The notes below the pieces were generated by a model, which was not told where the DNA came from, searched no databases, and saw only the letters and a list, made by a program, of their open reading frames with translations. A DNA stretch of 40,309 bases, taken from positions 1 to 40,309 of the forward strand of contig NZ_JAIGNK010000006.1 in NCBI RefSeq assembly GCF_019711435.1. Reading direction: 5' to 3'. A program made the translations under genes and the position numbers. Below, in pieces: positions 17,123-25,630 of this stretch; position 1 is the first letter of the stretch; every line of letters starts with the position of its first letter. This DNA comes from Qipengyuania polymorpha. GTDB lineage: Bacteria; Pseudomonadota; Alphaproteobacteria; Sphingomonadales; Sphingomonadaceae.

Positions 17123-17155
17123 GTTCACTATACGTTCCAGCGTTGGATTCGCCAA
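17123..17155 (-). promoter_or_regulatory. LexA box and overlapping promoter of the radical-SAM/udgX/dnaE2 operon
   Basis: GTTC-ACTATAC-GTTC (17123-17137) is a perfect alphaproteobacterial SOS box (GTTC-N7-GTTC). On the minus strand a -10 TATAGT (17127-17132) lies inside the 7-bp spacer. A -35 TTGGCG (17150-17155) stands exactly 17 bp further upstream. The predicted transcription start falls on or next to the ATG at 17120, so the mRNA would be leaderless. LexA bound here would cover the -10 directly. The remaining ~220 bp up to the carbonic anhydrase start shows no further feature I can support. Confidence 0.85.
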
Positions 17156-17376
17156 TATCAAAAGGCAAAGCGCATACGGGAACCCTCGATTTTCTCCGGC
17201 GTAGATAGGACACGGACCGGGCCCCTCTGGCGGATGCTCAAAAGCATTCGTGATGTCGGACGTATCGTCGCCCCCGGACCGGTTTCCGCAATCCGGTGGC
17301 AGGATATCACGCAGCCTGCGTGCGCCCGCCGTCCTTCCGACCAGGGCCGCCGCAAAGCTGCCGGTTGGAGTATGTA

Positions 17377-18099
17377 ATGAAGACTATCGCTACCCTCGCC
17401 CTCGTCGCACTCGCGGCATCGCCCGCGCTGGCACAGGAAAAGGACTGGAACTTCGGCGACGGCGTAACGCCCGAACGCTGGTCCACCATCAACACCGACT
17501 ATGCCCTTTGCGATGCCGGCCTGAACCAGTCGCCCATCGACCTCGGCATGCCCAATGCCCGCGGCGACGTGCAGCTCGAAACCAATTTCGGCACCGGCGA
17601 CGGAACCATCGCGCTGGGTACCGAGAAGGTGCAGGTGGACTTCGAAGAAGGGTTCGGGATGAATTCGGGCGGCAAGGAATTCAACCTTATCCAGGTCCAT
17701 TTCCATACGCCTTCGGAACACGCCGTTTCGGGCAAGCGCTATCCGCTCGTTGCGCATTTCGTGCATGCCACGGATGAAGGGGAACTCGGCGTCCTCGGCG
17801 TGATGTTCGAGGAAGGCGAGGCCAATTCCGCGCTGACCGAAATCGTCTCCGGCGTGGGACAGGGCAAAGGCACGAGCGTCTCGTTCGATATCAACGACAT
17901 GGTCCCTGCCGACCTCGACGTCTATCGCTACATGGGCTCGCTCACCACGCCGCCCTGCAGCGAGGGCGTGAACTGGCACGTCGCCAACACGCCGATGACT
18001 GCCAGCGCCGAACAGATTGCCGCGATGGAGGCCAATCTCGGGCCTTCCGCCCGCTCGCTCCAGCCGCTCGGTTCGCGCCTCCTGGTTGCGCCCGATTGA
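17377..18099 (+). CDS. Secreted alpha-class carbonic anhydrase
   Basis: The 240-residue protein starts with a Sec signal peptide of about 19 residues (ASPALA-Q) and should act in the periplasm, interconverting CO2 and bicarbonate. Family motifs are clear: NQSPIDL, QVHFHTPSEH with zinc ligands His108 and His110, third ligand His127 in YPLVAHFVH, and LTTPPCSEGVNW holding the active-site Thr. Cys45 and the Cys in TPPCSEG are placed for the usual disulfide. One oddity: the conserved second-shell Glu two residues before the third zinc His (Glu117 in human CA II) is Val125. The start is ATG 17377; an open frame upstream to 17296 has no signal-peptide logic. Confidence 0.93.
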   Translation: MKTIATLALVALAASPALAQEKDWNFGDGVTPERWSTINTDYALCDAGLNQSPIDLGMPNARGDVQLETNFGTGDGTIALGTEKVQVDFEEGFGMNSGGKEFNLIQVHFHTPSEHAVSGKRYPLVAHFVHATDEGELGVLGVMFEEGEANSALTEIVSGVGQGKGTSVSFDINDMVPADLDVYRYMGSLTTPPCSEGVNWHVANTPMTASAEQIAAMEANLGPSARSLQPLGSRLLVAPD

Positions 18100-18105
18100 G
18101 GCAAT

Positions 18106-18137
18106 ATTGCCGGGACGGTTGCGGCCGTCCCGGCAAT
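18106..18137 (+). terminator. Strong stem-loop after the carbonic anhydrase gene
   Basis: ATTGCCGGGACGG (18106-18118) and CCGTCCCGGCAAT (18125-18137) form a perfect 13-bp stem with a 6-nt loop, beginning 6 bp after the stop codon. There is no T-run, but position and stability fit a transcript end. Confidence 0.7.
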
Positions 18138-18232
18138 TCCCGCTGCACCGGCCCGCTCGTTAACCAGTTTCGCAAAGCCGGGATTTACCAGTTTCGCCTA
18201 CGCCCGACATTCTGACAAAGGAGGTCTTGCCG

Positions 18233-18631
18233 GTGGCGCTGTTCCAGAAATTGCCGACGAATACCCAGGACGAACGTCGTACCGTCCAGCGCTATACGGT
18301 CGACTGCCCCGCCAAGCTCAAGATGCTCGGCGGTGACCGCGAAGGGCGCCTCTCGGATTTGTCGGAAGCCGGCGCCCGCTTTGAAACCCCGAACCCGCCG
18401 CAGGAAGGTGTCTCGGGCCTTCTGTCATGGGGCGATTACGAATTCTTCGGCAAGATCGTCTGGGCGAACGAGAACAGCTGCGGCATCGTGTTCGAGCGCT
18501 CCATCCCGCTTGGCGTGGTGGAACAGACCTGCGAAGTCGTCGAGGTGCAGAGCGGCCCGGTCGCCAACTTCGGCAAGATTCCGGTTGCCTCGCGCGGTCG
18601 CCGCGCTTCGCTCGTTTCGCGCGACAGCTGA
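18233..18631 (+). CDS. PilZ-domain protein
   Basis: The 132-residue cytoplasmic protein is a single PilZ domain, the common c-di-GMP receptor. The two ligand motifs are present: RTVQR (Arg16 to Arg20, RxxxR) and DLSEAG (Asp42, Ser44, Gly47; the D/NxSxxG motif), so binding of c-di-GMP is likely. No output domain is fused, so it probably acts through a protein partner. The start is GTG 18233, eight bases after an unusually strong ribosome site AAAGGAGG (18217-18224). A TTG at 18227 would be too close to it. A Ser/Arg-rich tail of about 20 residues follows the domain. Confidence 0.88.
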   Translation: MALFQKLPTNTQDERRTVQRYTVDCPAKLKMLGGDREGRLSDLSEAGARFETPNPPQEGVSGLLSWGDYEFFGKIVWANENSCGIVFERSIPLGVVEQTCEVVEVQSGPVANFGKIPVASRGRRASLVSRDS

Positions 18632-18686
18632 CGGTTCAGCATTGCGACACCTCGCGTACGCCAAGGGCGGCGGCGGAGGTCGTATC

Positions 18687-19037
18687 ATGAAATTTGCCGT
18701 ACCCGCCGCGCTTGCGGTTTTTGCCCTGCCCGTTGCCGTTCTGGCGCAGGACCATTCCGAGCATGACAGCGAGCGCAAGGCTGCGCCCGAACGCTGTGTC
18801 GCGGCGACGGTCCTCGTGCCGCCGTTCAACAATACGCCCGACGCGCTGGAGCAGTCGCGTATTGCCGCAACCACGGTCGAGGGCATCCGCAATCGCCGCG
18901 GCGAGGCGGCCTATCGCGTTTGCAAGACCAGCGCGGTGGCCCCGGAAATCTCCGAGATTGAAGGCGTGAACGAGAAGCCGCTGACCGAAGAGGAAATGCG
19001 CGAGCTCGACCCGGAAACGGCGACGCGCGAGGACTGA
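18687..19037 (+). CDS. Small secreted protein, function unknown
   Basis: The 116-residue protein begins with a Sec signal peptide (about 20 residues, ending AVLAQ) after GGAGG at 18674-18678. The mature part is short and polar, with two cysteines (in ERCVAAT and RVCKTS) that could form a disulfide, and an acidic C-terminal tail (PLTEEEMRELDPETATRED). I do not recognise a family. It ends 3 bp before the convergent imuB stop codon. Confidence 0.75.
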   Translation: MKFAVPAALAVFALPVAVLAQDHSEHDSERKAAPERCVAATVLVPPFNNTPDALEQSRIAATTVEGIRNRRGEAAYRVCKTSAVAPEISEIEGVNEKPLTEEEMRELDPETATRED

Positions 19038-19040
19038 TTC

Positions 19041-20624
19041 TCAGGCACACAGCCCCTGTAGATACCAGTCGGGCGCACCCCCGCGCCCGTCGCCCACGAT
19101 ACCCAGCCGGTAGATCCAGTAGCGCCGTCCGCGCTGGTCCTCGATCCGGTAATAGTCGCGCAGCCGCGTGGCCCCGCGCTCGCGCCACCATTCGGGCGCA
19201 ATGCGCTCCGGCCCCTCGACGCGCGTGACCTCATGCACCTCGCCCCGCCAGCGGAAACGCTGCGGATAGCCATCGGGCGTGGCGTAGAGCACGGCGATTT
19301 TCTCCGCGCGATCGAGCAGCTTGAGCGGGCGCTTGTGGAAGGCGAGCTGGCCCTGGCTCACCGGTTCGGGTTCCAGCGGAGGATGCCAGCGCTGGGCTCG
19401 TTCGGGAATGTGGCTGGCGAAGGGCACGGGGCGGCTGACGGCGCCCTCGCCCAGCCTCACGGTGAGCCGGTCGACCAGCGCGGATAGCGCAATGCCGTGG
19501 TTCTCGGCCGCCGCCTCGATATCGCCCTGCTCCAGCGCCAGGGGCTCGGCCCAGCTCGCGCGCAGGCGCAGCATCTCGATACCGAAACCGGCATCGATAT
19601 CGTCGAGCTTGGCTGCGAACAGCCGCACGATATGCGCCGCCTCGCGTGTGGCGGCAGCGAGTTCGAGGCGGCGCACCGTCACCTCTCCATCGACACGCCA
19701 TAGGCCCAGCTCGAGCCTGCGCGCGCCCTCGCCCCGCCCTTCGAGTTCGCGCGCCATGTCTTCGGCAAGGTCGGCCACCACTTGGTCGAGCAGCTGGCGG
19801 TGACGGATGGGCTCGAGCAACCGGCGCTGGACCAGTGGCATTTGCTGCGGGACCACGGGCAGCAGCGGCTCGGGCACGCGGCCCAGCAGCTGGTCGAGCC
19901 GGATGAGCGGGTTGGCGGCAGGCGACTTGCGGTTGCGGAAGCGGCGCTGGATCGCGTCGCGGCCAATCGTGGTGAGTTCGCCCAGCTGCTTGAGGCCGAG
20001 ACGGCGCAGCACGGTGACCACGTCCTGGTCGAGCCGGAGCGCGGCGACGGGAAGGCCCGAGAGAGCGCGCATTATGTCCTCATCCCCGCGCCCGCCGATG
20101 ATGCTGCCCGGGGCCGCATGGTGCGACAGCGCCCAGGCCGCGCCCGCCGTGGGAGCGATGGCGCAGCGCATGGTCAGCTCGCGCTTGGCAAAGGCCTGCG
20201 CGACATCGGCCACCAGCCCCTCCTCGCCGCCGAAGAGATGCGGGACGGCGGTTACATCGACCAGCAAGCCGTCGGGTGCGTCCATCGCCGACCACGGCCC
20301 CCAGCGCTGCGCCCAGACGGCGAGCTTTTCGAGGAAGGCGAGGTCGCCTGCCGGGTCATAGGGCGCGGTGACGATTTGCGGACAAAGCGTGCGCGCATCA
20401 GCGAGCATCATCCCCACCCTCGCCCCGGCGGCAGCGCCTGCGCGACCCACCGCCTCGATACGCGGCCCGTGCGCGGTGTCGGCAATCAGGACGAGCGGCT
20501 TGTCGTCGAACTCGCGCCGTTCGGAGGCGCCCTGCCGCCAGCGGTCCATCGCCATGGCGGGAAGCCAGATGGAAAGGATGCGGCGGGTCTGGGGAGGTGA
20601 CAGGCCCGCCGCGGGCGCATTCAC
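19041..20624 (-). CDS. imuB: ImuB, Y-family-like mutasome hub
   Basis: The 527-residue protein is the catalytically inactive Y-family polymerase relative that links ImuA, DnaE2 and the sliding clamp. Its N-terminus RRILSIWLPAMAMDRW replaces the usual acidic metal motif of active Y-family enzymes, and the second acidic site is also not conserved, as is normal for ImuB. A candidate beta-clamp motif QMPLV lies at 261-265. The C-terminal region (about residues 400-527, ending RYWIYRLGIVGDG) matches the ImuB tail. The start is GTG at 20624, overlapping the imuA stop as GTGA; conserved sequence begins about 12 residues later. A longer upstream frame would overlap imuA and is rejected. Confidence 0.93.
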   Translation of the reverse strand: MNAPAAGLSPPQTRRILSIWLPAMAMDRWRQGASERREFDDKPLVLIADTAHGPRIEAVGRAGAAAGARVGMMLADARTLCPQIVTAPYDPAGDLAFLEKLAVWAQRWGPWSAMDAPDGLLVDVTAVPHLFGGEEGLVADVAQAFAKRELTMRCAIAPTAGAAWALSHHAAPGSIIGGRGDEDIMRALSGLPVAALRLDQDVVTVLRRLGLKQLGELTTIGRDAIQRRFRNRKSPAANPLIRLDQLLGRVPEPLLPVVPQQMPLVQRRLLEPIRHRQLLDQVVADLAEDMARELEGRGEGARRLELGLWRVDGEVTVRRLELAAATREAAHIVRLFAAKLDDIDAGFGIEMLRLRASWAEPLALEQGDIEAAAENHGIALSALVDRLTVRLGEGAVSRPVPFASHIPERAQRWHPPLEPEPVSQGQLAFHKRPLKLLDRAEKIAVLYATPDGYPQRFRWRGEVHEVTRVEGPERIAPEWWRERGATRLRDYYRIEDQRGRRYWIYRLGIVGDGRGGAPDWYLQGLCA

Positions 20625-21403
20625 GCGCGGCGGGGCGTGCGGCGATGCTGCAGCCCCGCTGTCCAGTTCGCCACCGCCCGGTCGGCGTCCTCGCGCGCCT
20701 TGCTGGCGGTGAGGCGTGTGCCGGTTTCGGCGAGCACCCATTCGCCCGGAGCGTGGCTGCAGGCGCGGAAGAGTTCGGCTTTCCATGCAGGCTCGCCCGG
20801 TGCCTGCGCGTTCCATTCGGCTGTGCTGGAGGGGGCCGAGGTGACTTCCCACCGCATCCGCGCCGAGGACAGGTCGCGCCCCGCATCCACGCGCAGCAGG
20901 AACAGCGGCACGCCATGCTTCTGCGCGGTCAGCGTCAGCCGGCGCGAGGCGGTGAAGTCGAGCGCTTTCGGATTGCCCGACATCTCCCCGATGACGAAGG
21001 CCAGCTCGCGGCAGCGCAGCCCCTCTTCCATCGCGAAGAGCGCATCTTCCGCTTTCTCGGCCAGCACATGGATGACCCGCGCCTGCAAATCCTTCGGCAG
21101 GCCGGCGCGATAGGGCCGCCCGCCGAGCCGTGCCGCATCGCGGGTCTGGACCCACAGGACGGAGCGGCGGTCTTCGGCCTCCTGTCCTTCGCCGCGCGGG
21201 GTGTTGCGCCAGTCGTCGAGCGCCAGCGCGAGTGCTGCGCCTGCCCCCGCCCCCTCACGCGAGGAGACAAAGATTTCGCTGTGCAGCGCCTTGCCTTGTT
21301 GGACCGCAAGACCGGGCCGCCAACGCGCACTGCGCCGCGCCGAAAGCGTGGCGACATCTTCGAAGGCCGTGGTCGGCAGGGAGGAAAGGTCTGGCTGGGA
21401 CAT
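20621..21403 (-). CDS. imuA: ImuA, RecA-like mutasome accessory protein
   Basis: The 260-residue protein is a RecA/SulA-like accessory factor for DnaE2-dependent mutagenesis. Visible family features are FVSSREGAGAGAALALALD (a degenerate P-loop region), the beta-strand segment RSVLWVQTRDAARLGGRPY, and ELAFVIGEMSGNP followed by DFTASRRLTLTAQKHGVPLFLLR. The start is ATG 21403, 17 bp from a LexA box. Its stop overlaps imuB, so the two are translationally coupled. dnaE2 lies about 6 kb away in another operon, so the mutasome is split. Confidence 0.92.
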   Translation of the reverse strand: MSQPDLSSLPTTAFEDVATLSARRSARWRPGLAVQQGKALHSEIFVSSREGAGAGAALALALDDWRNTPRGEGQEAEDRRSVLWVQTRDAARLGGRPYRAGLPKDLQARVIHVLAEKAEDALFAMEEGLRCRELAFVIGEMSGNPKALDFTASRRLTLTAQKHGVPLFLLRVDAGRDLSSARMRWEVTSAPSSTAEWNAQAPGEPAWKAELFRACSHAPGEWVLAETGTRLTASKAREDADRAVANWTAGLQHRRTPRRA

Positions 21404-21420
21404 AGGGAATCGACTCGTCT

Positions 21421-21455
21421 GTTCCCATTATGTTCCATCTCGTACAGATTCGCAA
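21421..21455 (-). promoter_or_regulatory. LexA box and overlapping promoter of imuA-imuB
   Basis: GTTC-CCATTAT-GTTC (21421-21435) is a perfect GTTC-N7-GTTC SOS box. On the minus strand a -10 CATAAT (21427-21432) overlaps the spacer. A -35 TTGCGA (21450-21455) lies exactly 17 bp upstream, the same arrangement as at 17123-17155. The start codon is 17 bp from the box. Confidence 0.85.
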
Positions 21456-21552
21456 TTCATCCTTTCACAGCCCCGCTCCGGCGCAGGAAACGGAACATGC
21501 GGCCCGCACAATTGGTTGAACGGGCAAACGCAAACACGAAAAGGGCACCACA

Positions 21553-22038
21553 ATGAAATATTCCGACGGCAACCCCGACGCGCTCAAGAAGAAGTTCTGG
21601 CTCGCGCTCGACGACTCGCCCTTCCTCTTTCTCGAACTCGACGGTCAGTCGGACACTTCGGTCCCGATGACCGCCCAGCTCGACAAGGACGCCAACAGTT
21701 CGATCTGGTTCTTCACCCACAAGCACTCCGCCTTCGCCAAGCTCGGCAAGGTCAAGGCGAGCTTCGCCGGCAAGGACCACGACATGTTCGCACGCTTCGA
21801 TGGCACGCTTGCAGTCGAAACCAGCAAGGAGCGTTTCGACCAGTTCTGGAACAACTTCGTCGAAGCCTGGTACGATGGCGGCAAGGACGATCCCGACATC
21901 CTGTTCCTGCGCATGGATCTCGGCGATGCCGAAATCTGGAGCGGCGACCTCGGCCTGCTGAACACGGCCAAGATGGCGCTCGGAATGAATGTCCACGATG
22001 AGGCGGAAGAACGCCACGTGGAATCGGTCGATATCTAA
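21553..22038 (+). CDS. Pyridoxamine-phosphate-oxidase-like general stress protein
   Basis: The 161-residue protein has the split-barrel flavin-binding fold of the general-stress-protein-26 type. Visible features are SPFLFLELDGQSDTSVPMTAQLD, SSIWFFTHKHSAFAKL, ASFAGKDHDMFARFDGTL and the tail region DAEIWSGDLG. These proteins bind FMN or a related cofactor; the substrate is unknown. The gene starts about 120 bp from the divergent imuAB promoter and is followed by a good terminator, so it is monocistronic. Confidence 0.85.
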   Translation: MKYSDGNPDALKKKFWLALDDSPFLFLELDGQSDTSVPMTAQLDKDANSSIWFFTHKHSAFAKLGKVKASFAGKDHDMFARFDGTLAVETSKERFDQFWNNFVEAWYDGGKDDPDILFLRMDLGDAEIWSGDLGLLNTAKMALGMNVHDEAEERHVESVDI

Positions 22039-22068
22039 TTCGACCCAATAAGTAGAAAACGAGTCGCG

Positions 22069-22100
22069 AAGGGCCGCTCCACACCGGAGCGGCCCTTTTT
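22069..22100 (+). terminator. Rho-independent terminator
   Basis: AAGGGCCGCTCC (22069-22080) pairs with GGAGCGGCCCTT (22086-22097) across the loop ACACC, and TTT continues the T-tract on the plus strand. It ends the stress-protein gene. The A-flanked inverse could also serve the convergent transporter gene that stops at 22120. Confidence 0.9.
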
Positions 22101-22119
22101 GCGTCAGCCCCCGTTTTCG

Positions 22120-23532
22120 TCAGCCAAAGATGCCGAAGAACAGGATCACGGCCAGGATGATCGGGCAGACATAGCGAACCAGCGCGCGCCAAGTCTGGTG
22201 CAGGACGCCATCGAGACCGTTCTCGTCGTCGATCAGCTTCGCATCGGCCACCCAGCCCACGAAAATGCAGGTCAGAATCGCGCCGATCGGCATGAACAGT
22301 TTCGCCGTCACACCGTCGAGCGCATCGAAGAAGTTCGCTTCTGCAAAGAGCGGGATGAAAGCGAGCGGCCGGAAATCCGCCATATCGTTGAACGACAGCG
22401 AAGACAGGACGCCCAGCACTGCGGCGCCAAGCCCGACAATGATGGTCGCCGTCATGCGCGACATCTTGAACCGGTCCTTCACGAAGGCAACCGGAGCCTC
22501 GAGCAGCGAGACCGAACTGGTCAGTGCCGCGAAGAACACCATGATGAAGAACGCCAGCCCGATCAGCGACCCGAACGGCATGGCCTGGAACGCGATCGGC
22601 AGCGACTGGAACATCAGGCCCGGGCCGACGCTCGCCGAAAGACCTGCGGCAAAGACAATCGGGAAGATCGCGAGGCCTGCCAGCAATGCCACTGCCGTAT
22701 CGGCACCGGCGATAATGCCCGAGGTCGCGCCGAGGTTGGTGTTGCGGCTGGCATAGGAACCGTAGGTAATCATGCCTGCCACGCCGAGCGAGAGCGAGAA
22801 GAACGCCTGCCCGACAGCGGCCAGCATGACCTCTCCGGTCAGCTTGCTGAAATCGAAGGTAAAGAGATAGGTGACGGCTTCGGAGAAATTCCCGGTGAAA
22901 GCGCCATAAACCGTGATGCCGAGGAACAGTAGGAAGAACAGCGGCATGAGATAGACCGCGACCCATTCAATACCGCTCGACACGCCGCGCGCGACGAAAA
23001 ATATAGTCGCCGCGAGAAAGCCCATGTTGAGGCCGATCATCAGCATCCCGTTACCGAAAAGGCCGGGGAGCAAACTCTCGATATCTTCCGCGGCCCTCCC
23101 CTCGAACGCGCCTCCGGTCAGGCCGGTCTGGAAAAGGTCGCCGAGGAAGACCCCGATATAATACACGACCCATCCGCCCACGACGCAGTAGAAGCTGAGG
23201 ATGAGGAAGGCGGCGAACACGCCGAGCGAACCGATGACGCTCCATCCCTTGGACGCCCCCGAATCCTGAGCGACCTTCTGCACGCTATCGGGCGCAGATG
23301 CCTGTCCGTGACGTCCAATCAGCACTTCCGACAGCAGGACGGGCAGTCCGATCAGCAGGACGCAGAAAACGTAAAACAGGACGAAGGCCCCGCCGCCGTT
23401 CTCGCCCGCCTCTGCGGGAAAACGCCACATGTTGCCCAGACCCACGGCCGAACCGACTGCGGCGAGAATGAATGCACTGCGCGACGACCAGTTCTCGTGG
23501 CCTGCCGTTGCGCCCGAACCTGCTGCTGCCAT
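22120..23532 (-). CDS. Sodium-dependent transporter of the NSS (SNF/LeuT) family
   Basis: The 470-residue inner-membrane protein has about 11-12 hydrophobic segments. The first helix carries the NSS signature [16 protein letters not shown] (residues about 25-40), which contributes to the Na+ and substrate sites in LeuT, followed by [11 protein letters not shown]. The helix-6 to helix-8 region includes [19 protein letters not shown] and [13 protein letters not shown], also characteristic. The family imports amino acids or related amines with Na+; the substrate is not clear. It is divergent from panB, with a 135-bp intergenic region. Confidence 0.92.
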   Translation of the reverse strand: MAAAGSGATAGHENWSSRSAFILAAVGSAVGLGNMWRFPAEAGENGGGAFVLFYVFCVLLIGLPVLLSEVLIGRHGQASAPDSVQKVAQDSGASKGWSVIGSLGVFAAFLILSFYCVVGGWVVYYIGVFLGDLFQTGLTGGAFEGRAAEDIESLLPGLFGNGMLMIGLNMGFLAATIFFVARGVSSGIEWVAVYLMPLFFLLFLGITVYGAFTGNFSEAVTYLFTFDFSKLTGEVMLAAVGQAFFSLSLGVAGMITYGSYASRNTNLGATSGIIAGADTAVALLAGLAIFPIVFAAGLSASVGPGLMFQSLPIAFQAMPFGSLIGLAFFIMVFFAALTSSVSLLEAPVAFVKDRFKMSRMTATIIVGLGAAVLGVLSSLSFNDMADFRPLAFIPLFAEANFFDALDGVTAKLFMPIGAILTCIFVGWVADAKLIDDENGLDGVLHQTWRALVRYVCPIILAVILFFGIFG

Positions 23533-23667
23533 TTTGGTAATTACCCTCTTGTCGCGCGCATCCCGGTGGCGCGTTCTCCCGTATGCGCGCCTATCTGCAT
23601 CGAATCCGCGGCCACGCCAAGAGGGAAGCTTTGCCTTTGCACGGCGCGCTCGCTAGACGCGTGCCCC

Positions 23668-24543
23668 ATGTCGACGACCTTCCAGCTCGATACGAGCACC
23701 AGCAGAGCCAATCCCACGCCCCAGCCGATGAAGCGGCTGACGGTCCCGAAAATCCGCGCGCACAAGGCGGATGGCGAGACCAAGGACCCGCTGGTTATGC
23801 TGACCGCCTATACGGCGCGGCAGGCGCAGCTGCTCGACGCGCATTGCGACATGCTGCTTGTGGGGGATTCGCTGGGGCAGGTCATTTACGGCCTGCCCTC
23901 GACCATTCCCGTCACCCTCGAGATGATGTCAAACCACGCCGCTGCGGTGGTGCGCGGAAGCTATCACTCGGTGGTCATCGTCGACATGCCCTTCGGCTCT
24001 TATGAGGCCTCGAAGGAACAGGCCTTCGAAAGCGCCTCGCGCCTGCTGAAGGAAAGCGGCGCGGCGGCGGTGAAGCTCGAGGGCGGCGAGCAGATGGCCG
24101 AGACCGTCGCCTTCCTCAACCAGCGCGGCATCCCGGTGATGGGCCATGTCGGCCTGACCCCGCAGGCAGTCAATGTGCTCGGCGGCTACATGGCGCGCGG
24201 GCGCGATGACGCCGAAGCCGAAAAGATTGTCGGCGATGCGAAGGCACTGGACGAAGCAGGGGCCTTTGCCATCGTCTTGGAAGGCGTGCTCGAGCCCATC
24301 GCCATCGAAGCGACAAAAGCAGTTTCCTGCCCCACCATCGGTATCGGCGCCTCGGCGCAATGCGACGGGCAAGTGCTGGTGACCGAAGACATGCTCGGCA
24401 TGTTCGAACGTGTGCCGCGCTTCGTGAAGAAATACGAGAATATCGCCGAGGTCATTTCCAGCACCGTCGGCAAATATGCCGAGGAAGTGCGCAGCCGCAG
24501 CTTCCCCACCAGTGACCAGACTTACCAGCCGAAAAAGAGCTGA
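23668..24543 (+). CDS. panB: 3-methyl-2-oxobutanoate hydroxymethyltransferase (PanB)
   Basis: PanB transfers a hydroxymethyl group from methylenetetrahydrofolate to ketoisovalerate, the first committed step of pantothenate synthesis. The 291-residue protein shows the metal-binding Asp67 (VGDSLG) and Asp106 (VDMPFGSY), Lys136 in KLEGG, the catalytic Glu205 in VLEGV, and GHVGLTPQ. The start chosen is ATG 23668. The first 20 residues are a polar extension relative to E. coli PanB (264 residues), and an ATG at 23728 (Met21) is an alternative. The open frame further upstream overlaps the divergent transporter. The next gene starts 16 bp later, so they may be co-transcribed. Confidence 0.95.
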   Translation: MSTTFQLDTSTSRANPTPQPMKRLTVPKIRAHKADGETKDPLVMLTAYTARQAQLLDAHCDMLLVGDSLGQVIYGLPSTIPVTLEMMSNHAAAVVRGSYHSVVIVDMPFGSYEASKEQAFESASRLLKESGAAAVKLEGGEQMAETVAFLNQRGIPVMGHVGLTPQAVNVLGGYMARGRDDAEAEKIVGDAKALDEAGAFAIVLEGVLEPIAIEATKAVSCPTIGIGASAQCDGQVLVTEDMLGMFERVPRFVKKYENIAEVISSTVGKYAEEVRSRSFPTSDQTYQPKKS

Positions 24544-24559
24544 GGGACCTACACCCCCG

Positions 24560-25630
24560 ATGGAAACCATCCGCAAGTATTACACTTTCTCGCTGTTCTT
24601 CACCGCGGTCTGCTTCGCCCTGGCCGCATGGTACGGATGGAGCAGCACCGGCTCGGTAACCGCGACGCTCGGCATCCTCTGGATTGTCCTGGTGCTGTCG
24701 ATCCTCGAAGTCTCGCTCAGCTTCGACAATGCGGTGGTGAACGCCACCGTGCTGCGCGACATGGACCCGGTCTGGCAGCAACGTTTCCTGACCATCGGTA
24801 TCCTCATCGCCGTATTCGGAATGCGGATAATCTTCCCGATTGCCATCGTTTCGCTGGCGGCACAGGTCGGTCCGATGGAGGCGGTATCGCTCTCGCTCAA
24901 CAATCCCGAGCGCTATGAACAGATCGTATCCGATGCGCATGTATCTATTGCGGGCTTCGGCGGGGCCTTCCTCGCCATGGTGGGACTGACCTTCTTCTTC
25001 GAAGAGGACAAGGAGGTTCACTGGATTGCCGCGCTGGAGAAGACCATCAACAAGTTCTCCAACGTCCCCGCGGTGGAAATCGGGCTGGTCCTCGCCCTCG
25101 TCTATGGCGTGTCGACCGTCCTGCCGCCGGAAGATTCCATCACCTTCCTCACCGCAGCCATCCTCGGCCTGATCACCTTCATCGCAGTCCACGCCATTGC
25201 CGCGATTATCGAGGCACGCGAGGCGCGCAAGAAGGCCGCCGGAGAGATCGTGAAGTCGGGCCTCGGCGGGTTCCTCTATCTCGAGGTGCTCGATGCAAGC
25301 TTCAGCTTCGACGGCGTCATCGGCGCCTTCGCGCTGTCGAACAATATGGTCATCATCGCGCTGGGCCTTTCGGTCGGGGCAATGTTCGTCCGCTCGATGA
25401 CCATCCACCTCGTGCGCACCGGCACGCTGGCGCAGTATCGCTATCTCGAACACGGCGCGTTCTGGGCGATTATCGTGCTCGGGATCATCATGCTGCTGTC
25501 GGCACGCTGGCACATTCCGGAGACGATTACCGGCCTGCTCGGCGCGGTGCTGATCGGGCTCAGCTTCTGGTGGTCGGTGCGGCACAATCGCCGCCACCCG
25601 GAGGATGCGTCGCTGTCGACAGACGACTAG
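24560..25630 (+). CDS. DUF475 (TerC-superfamily) integral membrane protein
   Basis: The 356-residue protein has about nine hydrophobic helices. It carries two copies of the acidic membrane motif typical of TerC-like proteins: LEVSLSFDNAVVNA in the N-terminal half and LEVLDASFSFDGVIGAFAL in the C-terminal half. Such Asp-containing pairs suggest metal-ion handling, but DUF475 proteins have no settled function. A soluble linker with EARKKAAGEIVKSG lies between the halves. The ATG at 24560 directly precedes the first helix. The last 71 bp overlap the convergent symporter gene. Confidence 0.85.
   Translation: METIRKYYTFSLFFTAVCFALAAWYGWSSTGSVTATLGILWIVLVLSILEVSLSFDNAVVNATVLRDMDPVWQQRFLTIGILIAVFGMRIIFPIAIVSLAAQVGPMEAVSLSLNNPERYEQIVSDAHVSIAGFGGAFLAMVGLTFFFEEDKEVHWIAALEKTINKFSNVPAVEIGLVLALVYGVSTVLPPEDSITFLTAAILGLITFIAVHAIAAIIEAREARKKAAGEIVKSGLGGFLYLEVLDASFSFDGVIGAFALSNNMVIIALGLSVGAMFVRSMTIHLVRTGTLAQYRYLEHGAFWAIIVLGIIMLLSARWHIPETITGLLGAVLIGLSFWWSVRHNRRHPEDASLSTDD

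Noticed and set aside
19041..20624. ImuB lacking Y-family catalytic acids, considered as a decayed polymerase
   Set aside because: Loss of these residues is normal for ImuB, which acts as a clamp-binding hub. The gene is intact and sits with imuA under a LexA box.
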